From HGM11368 sp051883455 (GTDB taxonomy: Bacteria; Bacillota; Clostridia; Christensenellales; UBA3700), in the NCBI GenBank assembly GCA_051883455.1, contig JBJETT010000008.1:186001-250000 (forward strand): a stretch of DNA of 64,000 nt. The letters run 5' to 3'. The translations under genes and the position numbers were made by a program. Below, piece by piece: positions 51,423-60,306 of the stretch (positions are counted from its first letter, which is position 1; every line of letters begins with the position of its first letter). The notes under the pieces are model-generated. The model did not search any database. It was given only the letters and a program-made list of their open reading frames with translations, and had not been told where the DNA came from.

Positions 51423-51451
51423 ATTATAATGGCACACTGTGCCTTTGTCAA
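51423..51451 (-). promoter_or_regulatory. Promoter of the zinc-ribbon pair with operator in spacer
   Basis: On the minus strand TTGACA (51446-51451), exactly 17 bases, TATAAT (51423-51428): a consensus SigA promoter. The spacer holds the perfect dyad GGCACA-C-TGTGCC (51431-51443), where a bound repressor would block polymerase. Confidence 0.85.
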
Positions 51452-51472
51452 GATAAAAATTGCACATTGTGC
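51431..51472. promoter_or_regulatory. Paired operator dyads, three helical turns apart
   Basis: GGCACA-C-TGTGCC (51431-51443) and GCACA-T-TGTGC (51462-51472) share the half-site GCACA/TGTGC. Their centres, 51437 and 51467, are 30 bases apart, so both face the same side of the helix. Cooperative binding by the divergent HTH protein is the obvious model. Confidence 0.8.
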
Positions 51473-51484
51473 TATTATTTGGAT

Positions 51485-51697
51485 ATGCAAAAAATCGAAG
51501 ATATACAAAAAAGACTGCGTGAAGCCATCCAGTGCAGTAATATCTCTCAAAAAGAACTTGCTCAAAGGTTGGGCATCAATCCGTCTACCGTCAGCAAGTA
51601 TATGCGACTTGATAAATATCCGTCTTTGGATACCTTTGCCAATATATGCGATATTCTTGACGTGTCCGCTGACGAAATTTTGGGACTAAAAGACTAA
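51485..51697 (+). CDS. Small XRE-family HTH regulator
   Basis: 70 residues from ATG 51485. The helix-turn-helix reads ISQKELAQRLGINPSTVSKYMR (about 21-42), followed by YPSLDTFANICDILDVSADEILGL, a complete Cro/CI-type domain with no sensor domain. No ribosome-binding site precedes the ATG. A TATTAT box at 51473-51478 would start transcription at about the ATG, implying a leaderless mRNA. A TTG start at 51467 would lie inside the second operator and is less likely. Probable repressor of itself and the zinc-ribbon pair. Confidence 0.85.
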   Translation: MQKIEDIQKRLREAIQCSNISQKELAQRLGINPSTVSKYMRLDKYPSLDTFANICDILDVSADEILGLKD

Positions 51698-51699
51698 AA

Positions 51700-51716
51700 A
51701 CTCAATACGTATCAAC
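51700..51716. repeat. ATACGTAT palindrome, copy 4
   Basis: ACTCAATACGTATCAAC begins three bases after the HTH stop codon. Member of the five-copy family. Confidence 0.75.
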
Positions 51717-51744
51717 AAAAACGCAGCCAAATGACTGCGTTTTT
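51717..51744. terminator. Bidirectional terminator between HTH and lipoprotein genes
   Basis: AAAAACGCAG (51717-51726) pairs with CTGCGTTTTT (51735-51744). T tracts lie on both strands, serving the convergent genes. Confidence 0.85.
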
Positions 51745-51767
51745 GGTTGTAAATCGTAATGCTAATT

Positions 51768-53282
51768 TTATTTTGTAGATTGAGCGTACACGTAATATTT
51801 TACGCTACCGTCGGTCTTAGCTACTCTAAATATTTGCTTATAAGACGTGTCGGAAATGCCATAACTATCTACGTACGATATGTTTTGCACGTTGTCTATT
51901 TTTTGACTTTCAAGCGTATAGAAATACAGCTTGTTGCCTACTTTGTAGTATTGACTATTGAATACTACGCTCTCACCAAATCCCGTAGTGATTTCACGAG
52001 TAGAATCTTTGACGATATCATAAATATAATATCTGGTCTTGCTAGGGTCGTCCTTGTCTTTCATACTATAAGTAAGCTTGCCGTCGTCGGTGTAGTTATA
52101 CGAGATGACTTCGGATATATCTATTATCAGCTTGCCACCCAAGGTGTAAATCTTGTTGTTTACTTTGACGGTATCTTGGCTGATAGTGGCGTTGGTTGCA
52201 TTGTTGAATTTAACCAGGCAATCTTTGCCTTCGAACAAACACGTTTCTGCGTCATTTTTCAAGATGAGTTGTGATTTGCCGTCCGCACCCTTACGCACGC
52301 TAACACCGGTTGCACCTTTGAGCAATTTTTGTAGGTCTACTTTGACGGTAAGATTGCCTACTGCATCTACGCCGAAAGCCTGTACGTACTCTGCCGTAGT
52401 GCTCTTCTCCGAGATATTGGCTACTTTGAGAATAACGCTATCATCCGACATCTCTACTACGTCTTTTACTACGTATTCAAACTTCGTCTCTTTGCTCTTA
52501 CCGCTCTTGATATCGTAGCAATACGTAATAACGTTGTACTTTTCGCCGCCCTCATATAAGTCGAATTTGTCTTTGCTGGTATAGCTCAAAACAGTGTATT
52601 GTGCAAAGATTTTGTTGTCAACGATCCACATCTGGTTTAGTGTTGCGTTGCTGCTCAAATTGAAGTCGGTCTTAGCGAAAAACTTTCCTACGCTCTCGCC
52701 CTTTTGGTTGAAGAACTCAAAGCCGTAAGAAGATGCGCTTCCTACTGCTCTGATTTTATAATCGCCCAAGGTATAGACGTCTTCATAGGTGATGATTTCT
52801 GCAAAAGGCGACTTAGTAGTTTTGAGTTTGCCGTTTATGCCGATATAGTAGGTGGTACCGCTATTTTTGTCGTAGAAGCTCTCGCCGATAATAGTACCTT
52901 CCAAGCCGGACTCTATCAGTCCGTCAACGCCGTACAAGATATATTTGCCCTCTGCGTTGATTTGAGCGTAAAGTCCTTGGCTGATTTTAATAATCTGTAG
53001 CTTAGAATTGTTGACTATCATGCTATTTTTTTCAAAATTGTACAAGCTATAATACGTCTCGGATTCAAGAGTGCTGTAATATCTAAAAATCGCCATGCCA
53101 AACGTATCACAGTCTTGCATAATAGCTTCGCTTCCCATTTCAATCTCAGTTACTTCTTGCAAAGAATAACTTACCTTCTCTTGCTTGCCAAAGAGTTTGT
53201 CTACTCCTTGACTACAACCCGCCAAACCTATCGTCAATACAACTATTAGACACATAAGTATAGCTACTGCCGTTTTTTTCAT
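51768..53282 (-). CDS. Large surface lipoprotein of unknown function
   Basis: 504 residues. Signal peptide with lipobox LAGC (C23). The rest is almost entirely beta-pattern with repeated short 'Y-x-I-x-G/D' turns (YILYGVDGL, YYIGINGKL, YTLGDYKI, IYTLGGKL, YFYTLESQK), the style of a beta-propeller of DUF5050-like repeats. No catalytic residues recognised. Lies 143 bases downstream of ligA beyond a terminator, so it is expressed separately. Confidence 0.8.
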   Translation of the reverse strand: MKKTAVAILMCLIVVLTIGLAGCSQGVDKLFGKQEKVSYSLQEVTEIEMGSEAIMQDCDTFGMAIFRYYSTLESETYYSLYNFEKNSMIVNNSKLQIIKISQGLYAQINAEGKYILYGVDGLIESGLEGTIIGESFYDKNSGTTYYIGINGKLKTTKSPFAEIITYEDVYTLGDYKIRAVGSASSYGFEFFNQKGESVGKFFAKTDFNLSSNATLNQMWIVDNKIFAQYTVLSYTSKDKFDLYEGGEKYNVITYCYDIKSGKSKETKFEYVVKDVVEMSDDSVILKVANISEKSTTAEYVQAFGVDAVGNLTVKVDLQKLLKGATGVSVRKGADGKSQLILKNDAETCLFEGKDCLVKFNNATNATISQDTVKVNNKIYTLGGKLIIDISEVISYNYTDDGKLTYSMKDKDDPSKTRYYIYDIVKDSTREITTGFGESVVFNSQYYKVGNKLYFYTLESQKIDNVQNISYVDSYGISDTSYKQIFRVAKTDGSVKYYVYAQSTK

Positions 53283-53371
53283 ATTTCTTCTCCTTTTTGC
53301 GTTGATACGCTTTATTACATTCTATTATACTCTAGCGTTTTAAATAATTCAATATATTTCGACAAAATTGT

Positions 53372-53400
53372 AAAAAAACGAACGCCTAAGCGTCCGTTTT
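53372..53400 (-). terminator. Terminator of pcrA-ligA
   Basis: AACG-a-ACGC and GCGT-c-CGTT (about 53378-53399) form a stem with one mismatch. On the minus strand seven T follow. Confidence 0.75.
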
Positions 53401-53425
53401 ATCTCACGACTATTTGTCGACAAAT

Positions 53426-55372
53426 TTATTGCTTACCAATCATAGACAGCAACTCGGCTTCGTCAATTATTTTGATACCCAATTTGGTTGCTTTGTCGAG
53501 CTTGGAGCCGGCATCTTCGCCTGCTACTACCAGATTGACGGCTTTGGACACGCTGTCTGCGGTCTTGCCACCGTGCTCTTCTATCAACTGCTTGGCCTGC
53601 GAACGCTTGAGCGTAGGGAGCGAGCCAGTCAATACTACGACGTATCCCGTCATTGCCCCGCTCCTTACTTCCTCTTCTTTGATTTTGACGCCCAAAGAGT
53701 ACAACTCTTCAATGGCTTTGACGTGGTCGGGAGAGACAAAATAATCTATTACGCTCTTAGCCATTATCTCGCCGAAGTCCTCGATAGCAGTCAAATCTTC
53801 CATGCTAGCCTTTTGGATATTGTCCATGCTGCCGAATTTTTCCGCCAACTGTTTAGAAGCCTTTTTGCCTATATTAGCTATGCCTAGTGCAAAAATCAAC
53901 CTCGATAGCGTGGTGTTTTTACTGTCGTTGATGGCAGTGAGAATATTGTTGATTTTGGTCTCCTTAAAGCCCTCTATCCCCTCGAAGTCCTCAGCTTCTA
54001 ATCTATATATGTCAACAAAATTGCTCAGCACGCCCTCTTCCATCAGCGTCTCTATCGTCTTTTCGCTAAGTCCCTCGATATTCATAGCCTCTTTGCTAAC
54101 GAAGTGAGTCAAAGCCGACACGACGGCAGGTACGCAGTTTTTGTAGTTGGTGCATTTGACGAAAGCACCCTGCCACTCGACGGGGCTTCCGCAAGCGGGA
54201 CATACTGTAGGCTTGTCTATCTCTTTAGAGTTAGGATAATGCTCCGCAACGCCCATAATCTCGGGTATGACGTCGTTGGATCTACGCACGAATACGCGAC
54301 TGCCGATTTTGATGTCCTTACGCAATATCTCGCTATAGTTGTTGAGGGTTGCTCTCGACACGGTTACGCCCGCAAGCTCCACCGGCTCCAATATTGCAAG
54401 CGGATTGAGCTTGCCCGTCCTCGACACTTGCCAAACCACGTCCTTGACGATAGTGGTTGCCTCTTGCGCCGGATACTTAAACGCCATAGCCCACCTTGGG
54501 AATTTTTCGGTAAAGCCAAGCCTTTCTCTCGTTGCCACGTCGTCTACCTTGATTACCGCTCCGTCAATGAGGAAGTCAAGGCTATCTCTGCTCTCGCCGA
54601 TAGCGTCAACGCCCGCGATAATGTCGTCGATATCGTCGTATAGCTCAAATTTTCCGCTCACCCTAAACTTGTTGTCACGCAAAAACTTTATCATATCGCT
54701 ACCGCTCTCAAACGGCTTGTCGATAAAGTTGACGTTGTACACGTTGACTTCGAGATTTCTCTCTGCAGTCACCTTAGGGTCGAGATTTCTAATCGCTCCT
54801 GCCACGCCGTTACGCGCGTTTTTTAGTGGAGTTACGCCCTCTTTGGCGTTGTATTTTTGCAGTTCGGATAGGCGCATTATGCCTTCGCCCTGCACTTCCA
54901 ACACTCCCTTATAATCTATCTTTAGAGGTACCGATTTGATAGTCTTGACTTGCGCGGTCACGTCCTCGCCTTCTACACCGTTGCCTCGCGTTGCACCCCT
55001 AACCAACTCTCCGTTTTCGTAAGTGAGGTTGATAGTCAGTCCGTCGTACTTATATTCCAAAGAACAAGTCGGCAACTTGCCGTCAGCCGTCTTGAGCTTT
55101 TCTAACCACGCTCTGAGCTCTTCCTTACTTTGGCATTTGTCAAGGCTATAGAGCCTACCCAAGTGGCGTACGCTCTCAAATTTACTAAGAGGTTGACCTC
55201 CCACTCTGACGGTAGGAGAATCGGCTAGCACGACGCCGCTTGTCTTTTCCATAGCCACTAGTTGGTCGTAAAGCCTATCATACTCTACGTCGGCTATAGT
55301 CGGCTCGTCAAGCACGTAATATTGATAAGCATATCGGTTGAGCTTATCAACCAAAGCTCTCATCTCGTCCAT
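53426..55372 (-). CDS. ligA: NAD-dependent DNA ligase
   Basis: 648 residues. Adenylation domain with the AMP lysine in KYDG (LEYKYDGLTIN, about 107-117), OB fold, a four-cysteine zinc finger (CPACGSP ... CTNYKNC, about 393-417), helix-hairpin-helix repeats, and a C-terminal BRCT domain (about 570-645). Essential for sealing replication nicks. AGGAGAGA precedes the ATG. It follows pcrA by 41 bases. Confidence 0.97.
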   Translation of the reverse strand: MDEMRALVDKLNRYAYQYYVLDEPTIADVEYDRLYDQLVAMEKTSGVVLADSPTVRVGGQPLSKFESVRHLGRLYSLDKCQSKEELRAWLEKLKTADGKLPTCSLEYKYDGLTINLTYENGELVRGATRGNGVEGEDVTAQVKTIKSVPLKIDYKGVLEVQGEGIMRLSELQKYNAKEGVTPLKNARNGVAGAIRNLDPKVTAERNLEVNVYNVNFIDKPFESGSDMIKFLRDNKFRVSGKFELYDDIDDIIAGVDAIGESRDSLDFLIDGAVIKVDDVATRERLGFTEKFPRWAMAFKYPAQEATTIVKDVVWQVSRTGKLNPLAILEPVELAGVTVSRATLNNYSEILRKDIKIGSRVFVRRSNDVIPEIMGVAEHYPNSKEIDKPTVCPACGSPVEWQGAFVKCTNYKNCVPAVVSALTHFVSKEAMNIEGLSEKTIETLMEEGVLSNFVDIYRLEAEDFEGIEGFKETKINNILTAINDSKNTTLSRLIFALGIANIGKKASKQLAEKFGSMDNIQKASMEDLTAIEDFGEIMAKSVIDYFVSPDHVKAIEELYSLGVKIKEEEVRSGAMTGYVVVLTGSLPTLKRSQAKQLIEEHGGKTADSVSKAVNLVVAGEDAGSKLDKATKLGIKIIDEAELLSMIGKQ

Positions 55373-55395
55373 ATTCTCTCCTTATTTGCATTTTT

Positions 55396-55411
55396 GTCGA
55401 TACGTATCGAC
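55396..55411. repeat. ATACGTAT palindrome, copy 5 (perfect)
   Basis: GTCGATACGTATCGAC is a perfect 16-base palindrome two bases beyond the pcrA stop codon and 23 bases before ligA. Best copy of the five-member family. Confidence 0.8.
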
Positions 55412-55413
55412 TT

Positions 55414-57597
55414 TTAGCCCTCTATTATCTCTATTGGCGCCAATCTCATATTGAAGGTTTTTACACCTAGTCCCGCAAATTCTATCCTTGCGTTTTCGCC
55501 GAGAATTTCCACTATCTTACCCTCGCCAAACCTCGAATGTTTGACTGTTTGTCCCACTTTGAACTTGGACAAATCACGTCCCTTTTCTACGCTTGGGCGC
55601 ACCGTGGCAAAGGCAGGCGTAGGTCTACTGATAGTAGTGTAATCTATCTTACTCTTAGGCTCTTCGTAATACTGACCGTAAGGCTTTTTGTCCTCGCGTT
55701 CTTTTTCTAGACCGCCCTCTTTCAAAAATCTACTTGCTAAGCCGTACTCTCTATGCCCGTAGCGGAAACGACTAAACGCGTTGGTGAGATAAAGCCTTTC
55801 TTTTGCTCTAGTCACAGCAACGTACATGATGCGTCTTTCTTCTTGCAAAGCCTCGTCATCGGCAAGGGCACTTGTTACAGGAAAAAGTCCGTCCTCAAGC
55901 CCCACCACGAATACACACCTAAATTCCAAGCCCTTGACGCCGTGCACCGTAGCCAAAGTTACGCTGTCTTCGTCGTCGTTTCTATCACTATCCGTCAATA
56001 GCGAAACCGACTGCAAAAAGTCCTCGAGCATTGGATTTTCGTTGTCGCGACAATACTCTTTGACCGCCGTAACGAAGTCATCTATATTGTCAAGACGGTT
56101 GGCGTCCTCAGCCACCTGTTTGTCATACGCCGACTCAAAATCAATTATTTCCCTAGCTAGGTCGATAAAACCGCCTAGAGGTACGTTTTTTACGTTTTCC
56201 AATCTAATTATCACGTCGCTGAACTTGGCGATATTGTTGGTTGTCGCCGACGGAAGTCCCAAAGAATGCACCTTTTTGATAGCGTCGTACAGTCTGAGTC
56301 CGTGCTCTTGTGCCGCCTGCATAATCTTGGAGATTGCTCCGTCACCTATACCCCTCTTAGGCGTATTGATGACCCTCAATATGCTCTCGCTGTCACTAGG
56401 ATTGGCAATAAACTTGAGATAAGCAAGGAAGTCCTTGATTTCCTTTCGCTCAAAGAACTTGTTGCCACCCACAACCTTGTACGGATAGTTGTATAGAGCC
56501 ATCTTTTCTTCAAAAGAACGTGAGATTGAGTTGGCACGATATAGTACGGCAAAGTCGCTGAATTTGTAGCCGTTGTAGCGCATGAGTGAGGTGATTTGCT
56601 CTATTACGTAGTCTGCCTCCGCCTTTTCGTCGCCCAAAGAACGATAAATTACCCCCGTGCCCTTGTCGCCTGCCGTCCAAAGATTTTTGCCTACTCTGCC
56701 GTTGTTGTTGGCGATTATTTTGTTGGCAATCGCTAAGATATTGCCCGTCGAACGGTAATTTTGCTCCAGTTTATACAGTCTACAGCCCGTATACTGCTCG
56801 TAAAATTTCTTGACGTTGTCCACCTCAGCCCAACGCCAGCCGTAAATACTTTGGTCGTCGTCACCCACGGCAAAGACGTTGCCATACTTCATAGAAAGCA
56901 TGCGCACGAGCATGTACTGGATGCGGTTGGTATCTTGGAATTCGTCAACGTGAATATATTGAAATCTCTCTTGATACTTTTGGAGTATATCGGGACGAGA
57001 GGTAAAAAGCTTGACGGTCTTGAGTAACAAGTCGTCAAAGTCGAGAGCGTTGTTGTCCACCAAAGTCTGCTCGTATATCTTGTAAATCTCGGTTATCAGC
57101 GAGCTATTGTGCTCTAGCTTTATTCTTTCGCCGTAGGCCTCGGGGTCGAGCGCATGGTTTTTGGCGTTGGATATATGCCAACGCACGGTCTTATAAAAGT
57201 CCTTCTCCGTATCTATACCCATATCGCCCACTATGCGCTTGATTATCTTGGTGCAATCTGCGTCGTCGTATATAGTAAAGTTGGGGCTAAAGCCTTCTAA
57301 GGATTCTATCTCGGCACGCAAAATGCGAGCACATAGCGCGTGAAAAGTAGCGATAGTCACTTCGCTCCTGCCCGTCACTTGATACACTCTCTCCTTCATC
57401 TCGCCCGCCGCCTTGTTGGTAAAGGTTATGGCGAGAATATGATGAGGCGCAACCCCCTTTTCTTCGATAAGGTATGCGATACGATAGGTGAGCACGCGGG
57501 TTTTTCCGCTGCCTGCGCCTGCCAAAACTAGCACGGCACCTTCGGTGTCGACGACGGGTTTTAGCTGTTCGGGATTGAGCAATTTGGTATAATCCAT
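55414..57597 (-). CDS. pcrA: UvrD/PcrA-type DNA helicase
   Basis: 727 residues from ATG 57597, which has TTTGGAGG; a longer frame starting at 57648 lacks a site and adds unlike sequence. Walker A LAGAGSGKTRVL (about 26-37), DEFQDTN (about 208), GDDDQSIYGWR, and VHGVKGLEF motif V. The C-terminal ~50 residues form the Tudor-like FKVGQTVKHSRFGEGKIVEI domain of PcrA that contacts RNA polymerase. Superfamily 1 helicase for repair and conflict removal. Operon with ligA as in Bacillus. Confidence 0.96.
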   Translation of the reverse strand: MDYTKLLNPEQLKPVVDTEGAVLVLAGAGSGKTRVLTYRIAYLIEEKGVAPHHILAITFTNKAAGEMKERVYQVTGRSEVTIATFHALCARILRAEIESLEGFSPNFTIYDDADCTKIIKRIVGDMGIDTEKDFYKTVRWHISNAKNHALDPEAYGERIKLEHNSSLITEIYKIYEQTLVDNNALDFDDLLLKTVKLFTSRPDILQKYQERFQYIHVDEFQDTNRIQYMLVRMLSMKYGNVFAVGDDDQSIYGWRWAEVDNVKKFYEQYTGCRLYKLEQNYRSTGNILAIANKIIANNNGRVGKNLWTAGDKGTGVIYRSLGDEKAEADYVIEQITSLMRYNGYKFSDFAVLYRANSISRSFEEKMALYNYPYKVVGGNKFFERKEIKDFLAYLKFIANPSDSESILRVINTPKRGIGDGAISKIMQAAQEHGLRLYDAIKKVHSLGLPSATTNNIAKFSDVIIRLENVKNVPLGGFIDLAREIIDFESAYDKQVAEDANRLDNIDDFVTAVKEYCRDNENPMLEDFLQSVSLLTDSDRNDDEDSVTLATVHGVKGLEFRCVFVVGLEDGLFPVTSALADDEALQEERRIMYVAVTRAKERLYLTNAFSRFRYGHREYGLASRFLKEGGLEKEREDKKPYGQYYEEPKSKIDYTTISRPTPAFATVRPSVEKGRDLSKFKVGQTVKHSRFGEGKIVEILGENARIEFAGLGVKTFNMRLAPIEIIEG

Positions 57598-57657
57598 ACT
57601 TCCTCCAAAGTTTTGGTATATTATACCATATTGCCAATTGATTATCAATCACTTATA

Positions 57658-57978
57658 CTATTTTGTTACCTTTTCTTTGACGTATCTATCCTTGAGTTGT
57701 TTGTACCATTTAGAGGTCTGCAAGACCATACGTTGTTTGTTGACCTCGTCGTCAACCTTGACGATAAAGAGGTCGTCGATAATTCTTCCGATAGGGTTGG
57801 TGGTGATTTCTTGCCCTTCCATCATCTTTTCTACCGTCTTGTAAGCAATGTCTTCGCGTGACTTGTAGAAAGAACGCGCAATAATTTCTTTTCGCTGTTC
57901 TTTTTCGTGCTTGGCTTGCAATCGAATTTTGGCTTGTTTTGCCAAAAAATGCAAAGAAGAATCATGAGAGTCTTGCAT
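57658..57978 (-). CDS. Small charged protein of unknown function
   Basis: 106 residues, rich in Lys, Glu and Arg, predicted mostly helical, no membrane helix. Segments QAKIRLQAKHEKEQRKEIIARSFY and YKQLKDRYVKEKVTK look like amphipathic helices. AGGAGGATAT before the ATG is a strong ribosome-binding site, which supports a real gene. It occupies a site near rpsU where yqeY is often found, but does not resemble YqeY. No family recognised. Confidence 0.7.
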   Translation of the reverse strand: MQDSHDSSLHFLAKQAKIRLQAKHEKEQRKEIIARSFYKSREDIAYKTVEKMMEGQEITTNPIGRIIDDLFIVKVDDEVNKQRMVLQTSKWYKQLKDRYVKEKVTK

Positions 57979-58427
57979 ATATCCTCCTAAAAAAACGTAT
58001 TATATTCAATTTTGTACCTGAAATACTTTTGACAACTATATAATACTATTTTTGTCGCATTGTTGCAAGCAAAATTTGAAAATTTTTCAAATTTCTAAAA
58101 AATAGTCCAAAACCTCTATTTTTCGATAAAAAACGCATATTCAAAGGCGTTTTTTGCGTGATTTTTGCAGATTTTTGTCGTAATTTGTATAATTGTAAAT
58201 AATAAATTTGAATTTTGTTCAATTTTTATATAAGCAAACAACTACCTATAACACTCTAATCGTTGCATTATATATGATATAACCTTAATAAAATCTCAAA
58301 TAAAACACTGCTTTCACAACGATATTTGGCACTATCTAATATACGACGTAACGACGCCACCTAATGCCAACGATACTACGCTGCTATTTAAAAAAATCGA
58401 CCCGCAACTATCGTTGCGGGTATGACT
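57979..58427. other. Gene-free AT-rich stretch
   Basis: No open frame with a start signal on either strand. It holds a hairpin, AAAAAACGC/GCGTTTTTT (58128-58155), with T runs on both strands, a rightward promoter-like pair TTTGCA (58164-58169) and TATAAT (58188-58193) 18 bases apart, and the rpsU terminator at the right end. A small RNA is possible but not shown. Confidence 0.45.
58389..58422 (-). terminator. Terminator of rpsU
   Basis: ACCCGCAA (58400-58407) pairs with TTGCGGGT (58414-58421). On the minus strand CGATTTTTTT follows. Confidence 0.88.
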
Positions 58428-58604
58428 TTAGGCTTTGTTTCTCTTGCGGGCTGCTTCTGCCTTTTTCTTACGCTTTACGCTTGGTTTTTCATAGGCTTCA
58501 CGCTTACGCAATTCTCCAATAATGCCGTCTCTAGCGCATTTACGCTTAAATCTTCTGATAGCACTATCCAAAGACTCGTTTTCTCCAACTTTTACCGTAG
58601 ACAT
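58428..58604 (-). CDS. rpsU: 30S ribosomal protein S21
   Basis: 58 residues: MSTVKVGENESLDSAIRRFK, then RKCARDGIIGELRKREAYEK and a Lys/Arg-rich tail. This is the full S21 sequence pattern. Ribosome-binding site AAAGGGGGC. It has its own promoter and terminator, and a small dyad (TTTCCG...CGGAAA, 58618-58634) sits in its leader just ahead of the ribosome-binding site. Located after the HIT gene as in other Firmicutes. Confidence 0.96.
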   Translation of the reverse strand: MSTVKVGENESLDSAIRRFKRKCARDGIIGELRKREAYEKPSVKRKKKAEAARKRNKA

Positions 58605-58644
58605 GATTTCGCCCCCTTTCCGCTAGCCGGAAATATTCTTCTAT

Positions 58645-58673
58645 ATCTTACCCTAATATCTTTGACTTGTCAA
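58645..58673 (-). promoter_or_regulatory. Promoter of rpsU
   Basis: On the minus strand TTGACA (58668-58673), 17-base spacer, TAAGAT (58645-58650). Confidence 0.75.
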
Positions 58674-58687
58674 ACGATTTTTACTCG

Positions 58688-59026
58688 TTATCCCATTTTT
58701 TCGTCAAGTTGTCTGCCACCTAGCAAATGCAAGTGCAAGTGAGACACGCTTTGACAACCGTGTTTGCCCTTGTTGGTGATTATTCTAAATCCCTCGTCAA
58801 GTCCGTTATCCTTGGCAATCTCTGCAAGCTTCTTGACCATTTTGCCTACGACTACCGCTCTTTCGTCATTTAGTTCCGATACCGAAGCAAAGTGCTCCTT
58901 AGGTATGGCAAGCAGGTGAATCGGTGCTTGAGGATTGACGTCTTTGATGACGATAAACTCTTCGTCCTCGTATACTTTGCTACTTGGGATTTCCCCTTTG
59001 ATTATTTTGCAAAAAATGCAGTCCAT
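58688..59026 (-). CDS. HIT-family nucleotide hydrolase
   Basis: 112 residues from ATG 59026 with AAGGAGAA; an upstream in-frame start inside mtaB was rejected. CIFCKIIKGEIPS opening with a CxxC, then SHLHLHLLGG (about 94-103), the histidine triad. Family members hydrolyse AMP-linked or dinucleotide compounds (HinT-like). Follows mtaB by 38 bases. Confidence 0.95.
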   Translation of the reverse strand: MDCIFCKIIKGEIPSSKVYEDEEFIVIKDVNPQAPIHLLAIPKEHFASVSELNDERAVVVGKMVKKLAEIAKDNGLDEGFRIITNKGKHGCQSVSHLHLHLLGGRQLDEKMG

Positions 59027-59064
59027 ATTATTCTCCTTCGTCGGCAAGTTTGCCGTACTCGTTA

Positions 59065-60306
59065 TTATATCGTTTTGCACACCAAAACGCCGTCTACAAT
59101 TCTTTCTCCTACCGCTTGTACGAGTTGGTCGGTATCCGCGCCAGCAACCTTGCATCTAATATACTCTCGACTGTAGCCCTCGGCATACTTACCGTCGCTC
59201 TCTTCCGTCAAAATCTCCACTTCTTTGCCTATAAACTTGTTTAGGTATTCCTCTTTACACTTACGAGCGATAGCGCCAAGGCTCTCCTTGCGTTGTTTTA
59301 CGCTTTCGCCGTCCACCCTTTTCATCTTGCTAGCAACCGTGCCTTTGCGAGAAGAATAAGGAAAGACGTGCACTTGCCCAAAGCCCACCTGCGATACGAA
59401 TTTTTCAGTTTCTTTGGCTTGCTCCGCCGTCTCGGTAGGAAAGCCTACTATTACGTCGGTGGTGATATTGGCGTTGGGGTAATATTTACGCACTAGCTCA
59501 ACCTTGTCGAAATATTGACTCGTGGTGTATTTTCGATTCATTTTCTTGAGTACGCCATCGCTTCCGCTTTGAAGACTTAGGTGGAATTGAGGACAAAAGC
59601 TCCTTAGTTTTTGCGTAGCCGTCAACAGTTGGTCCGTAATTGCCGACCACTCCAACGAGCCGAGTCTTATGCGACACTCGACGTCCGCCAAAGCCTCGAC
59701 CAGCTCGGTGAGCGAAGTTCCCGTATCCAAGCCAAAAGACGACATATCTATGCCCGTCAACACTATTTCGTGGCAAGAGTCTTGCAGTCTACGGCACTCC
59801 TCTACCACCGAGGATAGACTGCGCGAGCGACTCCTGCCCCTAAGATATGGGATAAGACAGTAAGAACAAAAGTTGTTGCATCCGTCTTGTATCTTAACGT
59901 AAGCCCTCGTCCTCTCGACGATAGCCTCGAAGTCGTCCTCGTATTGCGTAGGCAAGGCACTAACCACCACCCCCGTATCTTGCAATTTATCCACTAGACT
60001 TGCCTTGTCGGCAACTCCCGACACGTAGGTAACGCCCTTTTTGGTCTCAAACTGCTCGGCGTTGTTTTGTGAGGCGCAACCGCACACAACTATCTTGGCA
60101 TCGGGATTGCACGCCAAGCACCTAGACACATATTGTCTAGACTTACGCTCCGCCTCATTGGTGACGGCACACGTATTGAGAATATACACCTCCGCCCATT
60201 GCAAGTCCTCGACCACCTCGTGTCCCCTATTTCTAAGTTCTCCCGTCAAGCAGTCGCACTCGTATTGGTTGACCTTGCAACCGAGGTTGCATACGGCGAT
60301 TTTCAT
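59065..60306 (-). CDS. mtaB: tRNA t6A37 methylthiotransferase
   Basis: 413 residues from ATG 60306 (GGGAGAG ahead; overlaps rsmE by four bases). The N-terminal methylthiotransferase domain has three cysteines (NLGCKVNQYEC, LNTCAVTNEAE, CGCASQN). The radical SAM motif is GCNNFCSYC (C-x3-C-x2-C, about 147-155). A TRAM domain ends the protein. Converts t6A37 to ms2t6A37 in tRNA reading ANN codons. Confidence 0.95.
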   Translation of the reverse strand: MKIAVCNLGCKVNQYECDCLTGELRNRGHEVVEDLQWAEVYILNTCAVTNEAERKSRQYVSRCLACNPDAKIVVCGCASQNNAEQFETKKGVTYVSGVADKASLVDKLQDTGVVVSALPTQYEDDFEAIVERTRAYVKIQDGCNNFCSYCLIPYLRGRSRSRSLSSVVEECRRLQDSCHEIVLTGIDMSSFGLDTGTSLTELVEALADVECRIRLGSLEWSAITDQLLTATQKLRSFCPQFHLSLQSGSDGVLKKMNRKYTTSQYFDKVELVRKYYPNANITTDVIVGFPTETAEQAKETEKFVSQVGFGQVHVFPYSSRKGTVASKMKRVDGESVKQRKESLGAIARKCKEEYLNKFIGKEVEILTEESDGKYAEGYSREYIRCKVAGADTDQLVQAVGERIVDGVLVCKTI

